Assembly: GCA_946902875.1 (NCBI GenBank)
Contig: OX336345.1
Coordinates: 10,199,395-10,263,394, forward strand
Origin: Nematopogon swammerdamellus
Lineage: Eukaryota > Arthropoda > Insecta > Lepidoptera > Adelidae
Length of the DNA stretch: 64,000 bases
Direction: 5' to 3'
In this document: positions 55,021 to 64,000 of the stretch, piece by piece
Position numbering within the stretch: the first letter of the stretch is position 1
How the letters are laid out: each line of letters opens with the position of its first letter
Notes under the pieces: generated by a model
What the model was told of the DNA's origin: nothing
The model's database searches: none
The model's input: the letters and a program-made list of their open reading frames with translations, nothing else
Position numbers and translations under genes: made by a program

Positions 55021-56517
55021 TTAAGGTTATTTTAGCACATTATCAATCGAATGTGCTGCGAGATGTACTTAAACGACCAAATAAAACTAAACCGATCTGA
55101 CTGAAACCGTGTATCCACTCCTTAATAGATGGTATGATACCGGGGGGAGGGAGAGAGAAGTAGGAAAGAGTGCGTTTAAATTAATTTAAGACATCGATTC
55201 TAGCTTAAGCCGCGGCGTCTTTTTAAAAATATTTCTAATCTCCGCTTTAAATGCGCATATTTAATCTGCTGCTATTAAAATCAATTTGTTCGCGCGGTGT
55301 TAATTGCGTAGAGTAAGACGTGATTAGAGCAATGATTTAGTGAGCACCGAGCTATAATAACATTCGTTCCGGTAGCGGGGGGCTTTCGTCACGCTTCCTC
55401 TAGAATTACGCTCGACGATCTGCCGTGTCCGATACACACCTACCCGCATTGTGCGCAGCACCTTAAACAATATGGCGGAGTGTAGACGCAGTAGAGTGGG
55501 CGTGATCTGTGCACTGACAAATTCAATGGAAACATTTAAGATTAGGTAGTTTTTCACTTGAAAGATGGGATGTTTGTGAAGCGACTTTATCTACAGTTCA
55601 GGTGGAGCTTTGTGAATTGAACTTTTGGTCTCAAGGCATGGTGCACTGCATACTTCTCCGTATTCGAAAATTATAACTACGGTTATGGGTCGTTTTTAGT
55701 AGACGGTGAGAGTATTCTATTGCGTTTCAAATTTGGATTGAGAGGCCGAAGCGTGCCGAAGCCCTTGATAGTAGCTATCTAACTGTCGGCTGGTCGAGTT
55801 CATCTCGTTTTCTGAATACCATACATTTGGTCTAATAAGTAGAAGAAATAGATAGATAAGTAAATAATTCAGCACTGAATGCTTAATCTTCGGGCTATTA
55901 CAACCTCTAGAGGCGTTTTTGGAGGAGCAGGAAGAATTCTGTGTAATCCTGTGGAAGTGACATTCTAACTGATGTCTAATAGCGTGAGAAAGCAAGTCTA
56001 GATTGCACACAAAACTACGAGTCTCCTGCAGAGCTGAATGCATTTCTAGTATTTATCGAGGCGTGAAGCCTTGCTGCAGTTATGAAAGTTGGACAACAAA
56101 TAATTATAGAGCAGCCGGACGAGTCTGCGGTGGCGGCGGCGGCAGGGCGAGGAGGGGCTGACAAGTTGCTCAGTGAGTAGTGCGATCTGATAGTGCGCAG
56201 ACGCAGGACAGGTTCGCTTAGGGGCACTAGCACGGACACATCAGACAATAAACTAATGGTGCGCCAGAATATCTGAGTTGAGTCGGCAACAGCAGAAAGC
56301 TATGTTGACATTTCGAGTCGTATTTAGTTAATTGTGGGATTATCAAGACAATTAAGTCAATGCTCCGCAAACTCCCACACACATCCCAAAGGCTAATGTA
56401 TAAAATAATCTGGAAGGAGACCGTAAGCACAAAATATTGTTTTGCAATATGGTCTAGTACAGGCATAGGGCAAAACGTTTCGATCTAAAGTGCAGAACAA
56501 AATAACTTCTTGGTTAG
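55021..56517. other. Unassigned stretch
   Basis: No recognised gene or repeat. The minus-strand frame at 55717-56043 is unlike known proteins. Confidence 0.4.
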
Positions 56518-57280
56518 ATTTAATTTCGTGTTTTTAGTCCCGCACCGTCACTCATATTAAATAATGAACTCGGCTTACCGGTGCGATAATGGCGAGCGCA
56601 TCGCTGCAGCTCGACGTTTCGAGTCCTCTATGGGACCCGTTCTCAAGAGGACGTGCTAGCTCCTCCGGCAGCCCGCACGTCACTGACAGGAGCTCGCCTG
56701 CTTCGCAAATTGTAGTGGTGGGTAGGTATCACTTCCGGATTCGCTGCGTTCCTTGCTTCTTCGGACCTACAGAAATTGCTGACGGTGTCGAGCTCTATGA
56801 CATCGTCGCTTCGGTTCTGTCTTGACTGCAGCGTAGCCAGTACCGGCTTCCATATCGGCGAGATCTTGAACGAGTCTTCGCGGTTAAAGTTGTCGTGTTT
56901 GGCAATTTCTATCGACTCACGGACAATACGTGGCAGATGTCGTTTTTCGGTGGCGAGAATCTTCACCTGATCGAATCTAATCCAATGATTTTGCACGCTG
57001 CAGTCAAGACAGAACCGAAGCGACGATGTCATAGAGCTCGACACCGTCAGCAATTTCTGTAGGTCCGAAGAAGCAAGGAACGCAGCGAATCCGGAAGTGA
57101 TACCTACCCACCACTACAATTTGCGAAGCAGGCGAGCTCCTGTCAGTGACGTGCGGGCTGCCGGAGGAGCTAGCACGTCCTCTTGAGAACGGGTCCCATA
57201 GAGGACTCGAAACGTCGAGCTGCAGCGATGCGCTCGCCATTATCGCACCGGTAAGCCGAGTTCATTATTTAATTTCGTGT
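56518..57280 (-). mobile_element. Penelope-like element fragment in an inverted repeat
   Basis: Arms at 56556-56834 and 56995-57273 are each 279 bases and appear as reverse complements without indels, around a 160-base spacer. The direct repeat ATTTAATTTCGTGT flanks the unit (56518-56531 and 57267-57280), as expected of a target-site duplication; its last bases overlap the outer end of the right arm. The spacer and left arm carry the coding tail described at 56643-57053. The arrangement fits a 5'-truncated retroelement whose 3' end was copied again in inverted orientation. Confidence 0.7.
56643..57053 (-). pseudogene. C-terminal tail of a Penelope-like (GIY-YIG) protein
   Basis: The minus-strand frame through the spacer reads NHWIRFDQVKILATEKRHLP, RIVRESIEIAKHDNFNREDS and FKISPIWKPVL, then a tail ending in HHYNLRSRRA. 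The pattern VLA......R..RE.IEI.KH.NFNRE....S..W.PVL is one I know from arthropod proteins with a reverse transcriptase and a GIY-YIG-type nuclease (Penelope-like elements). The reverse transcriptase and the nuclease core residues are absent, so this is the last part of the protein only. The start of the frame inside the right arm is an artefact of the inverted copy. The right arm, read on the plus strand, would encode the same tail again. Confidence 0.55.
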
Positions 57281-59094
57281 GTTGCTCAAGCTATCGAAGC
57301 TAGGTGACGGAACCAATCGGGGGGTTCTTTTTCTTTGAAACTTAAATGGACAGTCCGCTTTATTGAAGTTTGATAAACTTTTGACGCCAGTTGAAAATTT
57401 TAGAGACGCTGACAAAGAGAATGTCTCTGTAGATGTGTGTGACTGAAATTTTTATTCACCTGGGTTTGAAAATGTTGTACGATTTTGTCATCAATGTGAA
57501 TAAATTGACAAACTAAAGACAAATACTAATCAAAATGTTTGAGGAACTTTTTTTTCACTCGAACTAGATCGGAGCCTCGGGCATAGCCAATTTCACCCAA
57601 TTGAAGATGTGCCAGTCCGGCTTGAAAGTGGACTAAAGCCGCCGGTGCAAAAGAACTAGAACTGGAGCCCTTCCTTACTTCTGAATGCAAACGATATTGC
57701 GTTCGTGTTAAGGCTTTACACAAACGTTGCCGAGACAAGCGTTTGATTGTTGGTGATTTATCAGTATTTAGTTGCTCCATAATGCGGCGGGTTAATGGAA
57801 TAAACAGCATTAGATATTTATTATATATAGAATACTTACTCATACATTTGAATGTTTGTGCATGCACGGACATAACACCTGTTCTTTAACTGTGATTGCA
57901 ACTCTAACAAAGTATTACTCTCGTTGATCAAATGGTACAGTTGATTGTTTTGTGTAGAAACGATTGTGTGCTTACGCATTTTTCTTGTATGCGTGAGTTT
58001 CAGTCGGTCGGTGGACATAAGCCTCTCTATCCAGTCCAGAACCACTGATTGCCTCCGACGTACCTGGCTGGTGGTCTTCCCATACTCCGTTTCTCTGTCA
58101 ATGGCCGCCAGTGTAGGAACTATTAACTTCAACGGTCGTCGTATCGTTGGCTGATGGTCCCAAGCCCATTGCCATTTGGGCTTAGCTACCCAGTGCTCAA
58201 TATCTACTTCTTTAGAGGTACATAAATTTCACACATAAATGTGTCTGACGTTCACTGGTGGCACATGTATTTAATTTAAGTGTTATCAAAACTACCCGCA
58301 TATTCGTTAGATGAGTAAATCTCCTATGATTCATCGGCGCATTATGATATGACATTCATATATTAATATGGTAGGCATGGCACGATCGCAGTACAACTTT
58401 GCACAATCGGATCCTTGTTGCATTTATGCCGCCCATCGGCGAGATAGTTCAGGTGGTCTCTTAGGGTGGATTTTAGTGATTGTCTCCGCTTCATGCGACG
58501 AAAATGTTGCGCATACTGGCCTAGAAATGTGATATGTATGTAATGCTCGACATAGTAATAGTATAGTCGACAACAGAATGTTAAATATTAGCAAATTTCT
58601 ATAATATTAGCTCAAATATTGGAAGAGTTACTCAGAGTTAAGAGTTCAAAGGCATTGAAATCTCAACTAAATCTTCATAATTTTAAATTTGGAATCGGAT
58701 AATGATAATTGGTCGATAGAGTCATTTCAACTGAAACTTGACCATTAGATACAGATATTTCAGTGCATAATATTAGCGCTTTACTAATACGCCTTACAAT
58801 TCAATGTGCACACTGCACCGAAGCGTGTTACAAAATGTGAATATAATGCAATTCGGATGAAATAATGGTAAGGCACCGCCGCCGCGGCCCCACGCCCCGG
58901 TGGTCGGCACTTCAACACCACAACGATCGCTAATGAGGTCGGAAGCGGCGGCGCGGCGGAGCAGCGACAACAATACCGAGCTTGCATCTTCAGAGCATCG
59001 AGCTACTTCCACACAAACTCCTCTTCACTTTAAATTATCTGTATAAATATTGTGTTCCTTCTTGCTCATCCTTGCACTTCTTGAACTATAGTTT
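57281..59094. other. Unassigned stretch
   Basis: Contains the short match to 48465-48625 on the minus strand at 57585-57625. A GC patch lies at 58875-58965. The minus-strand frame at 57836-58230 was considered and not accepted. Confidence 0.4.
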
Positions 59095-59462
59095 TGAGGT
59101 ACGGAACCCTAAAACAAGGCTATAGAATCACTTTGTTGTCCGTCCGTCTGCCCCTGTCAAGACTTTTTTTCAGGAATGAGTAGATGTATTAAGTTGAAAT
59201 TAATATCAAATACAAGCCTACAAGGTGTGAAAAATGCAAGATTCTAAGTCAATGCAATCAAAAGATACGACCATTTCACATATTTTGATACTCGCAAACT
59301 CCCTCATCAAAACCTATAGGTTACCTACTTCCCGTTGACCTAGAATCATGAAATTTGGCAAGCAGCAAGGTCTTACAGCTCAAGGAAAGGAAATAATCCG
59401 AAAAACCGGCTAATTGGTGGTGGTGCGGAACCCTCGGTGCGCGAGTGCGACTCGCACTTATT
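59095..59462 (+). mobile_element. Element with CGAGTGCGACTCG-type end
   Basis: It opens GGTACGGAACCCTAAAACAA and closes GTGGTGCGGAACCCTCGGTG then CGCGAGTGCGACTCGCACTT. The inside has ATCAAAAGATACGACCATTT, the reverse of a phrase in the 51902-52491 element. Same family, opposite orientation, with no coding capacity. Confidence 0.7.
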
Positions 59463-59736
59463 TTTATTTTAATTCACTTATCACACTGTTACACAGTTTG
59501 ACTGGAAGAAAACACCTATTAGTCCGCCTTCACGCACTCATGGTATCTGATGTTGTACTAATAATATTTTAATATAATTTTGAAATATTCAAATCTATCA
59601 CACAAACAGAAAATAGACAATAAAAAATTAAAACAAAACAACATTGTTAAGTGCGAACGTTGTTTGTACGCATAGGGTTCCGTAGCTATTCCCTTCTTGC
59701 ACGCACAACAAGCTTCATGCTCCGTATTGCTGCCGG

Positions 59737-59906
<170 letters not shown>

Positions 59907-62900
59907 GTTCGCTCATTCATTCGTTTCTGCGCTCAGTAGAATTTGATTCACAATAACCGATACAAACTTCAAAATAGTTTTCATGCCATTAGATTAATAT
60001 TATATCAGAATTGAATTAATATTTTTATAAATTCAATATTCTGTTAGATTTTATAATCATTTCGTTGTGGAATTATCGCTCCGAACAGAACAATTTGAGA
60101 CAATACCTAACCTTTGCCAATAAATAATATTAGCTAGGGCAGATAGTCTGCGGTAGAATTTGTTTTTTTATTTTTATTTTTAATGTTTACGTGGCTCGTG
60201 AAAGTCTAGCGTAGGACCAATTTGCAAACCCTTTACTTGCGATCATATTAGCCACTTCCCGACCGTAGAGGTGTATACTGTATTTCTTTAAGGACTAAAT
60301 ATTAATTATGTATTCTAATAATGATTAAGAGTAATTGATAACCAAACGGCACAGTACATGGACTTAACTAAGTCGGAAAATGTTCCCGGGCCACACCACG
60401 GGGAGGAATAACCGCGGAAATGTTCACCTTCGGCCCCGCTCTCTCATGTGTAATGGATCAACCCGCAATAGGATACATTTATGATTACGCAATATTTCGT
60501 TAATTAATTTTATTTACGGAGAGAACTAGCTGAATGTGTTCGTTTCGTGGCCCATCTACCTAAAACGACCTATGAGACATCCCTACTCGTGGAAGAAATT
60601 GACAGGCGAACGACGACGGCTGCCCGCGGTTCTAAATGATTGGCTAGCTCCTAAACTGAGTTGAAAATAAGTTGACAATAATGACGACTGTTTCTGCTAC
60701 ACTAACTCGCGGATCTAAGAATGCTACCCGTAGCTGGGCGAAATGGGAGAGCCTGCCACCTTGACTCTGGTAGGTCGAAGTCTTTTAATAAACCAAACTC
60801 TACAGTTCAGAAGGAACTCCTTTTTACGGAAGATTACTTGCACGGGCATAGTTTCTGGACCCCTCTCTGCCGACTCGTCAGCATGCAAGCGAGCGGCCAG
60901 TCACCAGCGAAACCTAATGGTTCTACTGACAAGTAGCCTTCACTAGGCTGCTAATTAAACGGAAATTATAATTAATATTATTGTCAGACTCTCGCCAAAT
61001 CACTAAGCAATTAATAGCGTCAACACAACGTAAAGTAGACTTAACAGTTCGCGTCTGCGTGATTAGGCGTGCAAATGCGAAGCCTTCTCACACAATATAC
61101 CAATCGGCCGACTCGCCCAACACGGAGCGAGGAATGTACGCCAGCTCCCAGTCCGTCGGCTTCGCTTGGCGAGAGTATGTGGGAATAACAGGTGGATGTA
61201 AGTAGGTATATCGTCGGAGTTGTTCTAGTAGTTGTAGTGTGATCTCTGATCCGTCCTGAAGCGATTACACGCTCGTCTAGGTCACGGAGATCGTAGTCAC
61301 CTGCTTACGTTCGTCCGCACGGGCACACCAACGCTACATGCACTTAATAAATAATGTAGAAAATTATATGCTAAAACTTATCGTTCACGCCCGCTCGCCT
61401 CTGGATCACACAATTTTTTTAACGGATATTCGCGGATGTATAAGTTTTATGCCCTAATTCTCCGCCAGTAGCCGCTTCCCCTCCCCAGTCTCTCGTTCTG
61501 TGCACAATCTATTCACTTCAATATTTATTTGTGATTAAACGGATATTTTCCTAATTATCTCAGTGAGTCTAAGTTTTACAACCCGGTAAACTTAGAGATC
61601 TATGTTCATCAGCGCCTTCGTTGACAGCATGTTAACTATCCAACGCTAAACTCACTGATCAGATAAAATTGCGCGTGGTTAATTTTCGGAGGCCAGACTC
61701 TTCGAATATCACTTCGACTGCCGCCTTCCGTTGTGCGATACCGACTAACTCCCGTAGTTTCGCCGCTGTTGTCTTCCAACCCGACTCCCCGTTCAGTGCG
61801 CGGGCGCATCCACCCCCGTACCCCCGTTACCCAAACAAGTAGTTGCAATGCAATACCGTCCGACTCCGCCCTTAATACATATTTCTGCGCCTTCAATCAA
61901 CCCTCCCACGTATGTCGCAGTAATAAGGCTCAAACTCGCCCGGCAGCTACACTCATCCCTTCCCGAGGCGATCTGCCTCCGCTATTAGGGTTCCGTCGTC
62001 AAAGGTATCTCTAACTAACTCGCCTATGAAATATTCTTAATTATAAATATCTTATTTCATTTATCCATATACCCTATTCGTAATGTTATAAAAGTTTAGG
62101 TAATATGACTCGTCTAATTCACAATTAAATCAACGTTATACAGCTAAGACCTTCACCGACGACCGACGCGCCTAATTATCCGCCTAACTAACACCAAGCC
62201 ACACATCCTTCAATACGTCACGTAACATTTACCTAACATGGCCCCAACCAAACCTATACTCCTACGGAACCCTTGGTTTGGTACGCAAATATGTGCGCGT
62301 TCATTTGAACATCTGGCAGTACCTAAAGCAAGTACCGACGACTTAGGCAAAACCCCGTCTATTGATGTACGTTCCTGACATCTGGCTGGGGTTTCTCGTT
62401 TGGCTCGCCTTTAAACAAAGGAACCCCTTATTTTCTAGTTTTCTGTAAAAGCCCATACCCCTCATAAACCGACATCTTTCGAAATGAATGTATATAATAG
62501 CTAGTAAGACAAGACTCGCATGGAGCGGTTGAAAAAAAATATTTATCTATCTACGAATCATTTAATTTGTATTAAACACGAGTAGTGGCTATACTGTCAC
62601 AGATGCCCACCTGATGTTCATGACGAAAGCGGTCGCGCAAGACAAGTACCTAAACCAGACGCAGCTCTAAGTGACTGTTTGAGGAATGACAGCATATCAA
62701 ACCTTCTTACTTCCCTAACATCATTAGCGGCGTCAAATTCCCTATGTTGTTGAGCCTACCTAATTCTACTAGACCCCTTGTGGATACGGGCCGGACCAAA
62801 GGAGTAGAAAGTGTCCAATCTCATGCCCACCAGAGTATTCTGCCGTTTACTATTTACTATCTCAACAAGCATATTTGCAAAATCTACCTGACTTCGCGCA

Positions 62901-64000
62901 CTATTCGCAACCACACTGCTGGAAAATCTAAACTCTCCTTTTTCTACCTATTTATTTTTAGGCTCAGCTATAACGTAATAATGTTTACTTCTGGCGAACG
63001 AACCCAACACGCGCATTCCCCTTAACGAATAATGCCCCGAACCGATCATATCGCCCACGGATTAGTACCTATAATTTACCGAACTCACATAGTCTATCAC
63101 GGTACTGTTGTTCTAAATAGCTTACTGCCCCATGCCCACCAGACCGGAAACGAATAACGGGTTTTATTTAATTTTACGACGCCTATAACTAACTTGGCGG
63201 AATTAACCCTAGCTGATTGTAATCTAACACGTATTTAGTTCACCGCGAAGTCCAAAGGCGCGGAATTTAAAATCCACATACCTAACACAAGACTGAACTC
63301 ACCACTTCCATTGTAATCATAATTGGACTCGAACCAATTGTAAACAAGATAATCCTAGGTCCTACTGAAAATCTGCTAATTCGGGAGCGATACATTTTTC
63401 CTATGCACTAGATACTTACTCCGCGAATGGTCTTTATTGAATCGATTATTTAGTATAATTAAGTAAGACGGTGTCTTACTTGCACCTGACCGATCGTTCA
63501 TCAAACCAAGTATAATTAATTAGTCCGATCGAACAGACTCTGCTATGACACCATAGGTACGGCCTCCTAATCGTCAGAACGAACTTGAACGAAAGACACG
63601 AACTCATGATCATTCACCCAATAGCAAAACTACTGTAGAAGGCACCAACAAGTCACTTCCTAACGACCGATTTGAAGAATTAGTAATAAAGTTCGCGAAC
63701 TCCATCTACAGTCAAAATTTCTAGCTAACCGACACGTAAACAGAGGCCTGCATCGTAGTCTATAATGTACCACGTCAATCTCCTAGTTCTAGCTACAGTC
63801 AAATTATCGGAAATAGACTGGGCACGTCAGCCGAAGGAACGACGGTCTCCTGAGCAACGGTGTACTACATCACCGGCCGCTGAAAAGAAAATGGGGTGTG
63901 AGTTGACCACGCACCAGATGCGACTGCGATGCTCCTCACCGCTCAGAGTCGAGATGACCTAGGGAACTAGGGAAGTACATGTCCAGCAGTGGCTCACACA
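59907..64000. other. Unassigned 3' stretch
   Basis: About 4 kb with no recognised element, RNA or gene. From about 61.4 kb the plus strand is enriched in C and T (many CTAACT, CCTAA and CTCGCC words) compared with the rest of the window, with no clear period. Frames of 60-95 codons are of chance length. Confidence 0.4.

Noticed and set aside
56589..56825. Identical 78-residue frames on the two strands (also 57004-57240) as a duplicated gene
   Set aside because: They are the antisense reading of the two arms of the Penelope-like inverted repeat; the coding sense is the other strand.
57836..58230. Minus-strand frame of about 130 codons ending at a GTAAGTAT donor-like site
   Set aside because: The length is within chance expectation for 64 kb, no protein family is recognised, there is no convincing acceptor and no partner exon.

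Overview
This window looks like insect nuclear DNA, most probably from a moth or butterfly (Lepidoptera). The case rests on the repeats: Helitron-like elements that end in GGGCTCAGCTAG, SINEs with tRNA- and 5S-rRNA-like heads, AT-rich foldback elements bounded by AACCGACTTCC / GGAAGTCGGTT, and several short elements that end in a CGAGTCCGACTCG-type palindrome. Family recognition comes from memory of lepidopteran sequence; no database was searched. I recognise no intact host gene, rRNA gene, tRNA gene or CRISPR array. The long open frames are either translations of repeats or of lengths expected by chance. The window reads as intergenic or intronic sequence packed with mobile-element debris.

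Layout. 0-5.8 kb: a SINE cut by the window edge, a 1.5 kb foldback element (here called X), a 2.6 kb composite element that carries a SINE and a small tandem array, and a further SINE body. 5.9-10.5 kb: a MITE, then a 3.84 kb Helitron-like element made almost wholly of two tandem arrays (about 255 bp x 4 and 68 bp x about 39). 11-17 kb: two relics of one non-LTR retrotransposon 3' end, a CpG-rich stretch, and a second copy of the composite element at 13.2-15.4 kb. 17-31 kb: scattered SINE bodies, MITEs, short perfect hairpins and a reverse transcriptase fragment. 34-43 kb: MITEs, a second Helitron-like element and a second copy of X in the opposite orientation. 46-55 kb: the two most complete chimeric SINEs, a third relic of the retrotransposon 3' end, and a tRNA-headed SINE that shares a module with the chimeric SINE. 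56.5-57.3 kb: a Penelope-like fragment held in a 279-bp inverted repeat between 14-bp direct repeats. 59.7 kb: a roughly 170-bp CGG array. The last 4 kb show nothing I recognise.

The main points of interest are these. (1) A SINE whose head joins tRNA-type A and B boxes around a 5S rRNA internal control region, present as four copies that carry the 5S-like head and at least five more body-only copies. (2) The Helitron-like element whose 68-bp array shows a trimeric higher-order period of 204-205 bp. (3) Two copies of a composite element that differ in tandem-array length (8 versus 3 units). (4) The Penelope-like inverted repeat. (5) Three relics of one retrotransposon 3' end with a predicted restriction-like endonuclease signature. 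(6) Several perfect hairpins of unknown role. No operon-like cooperation between genes can be claimed here.
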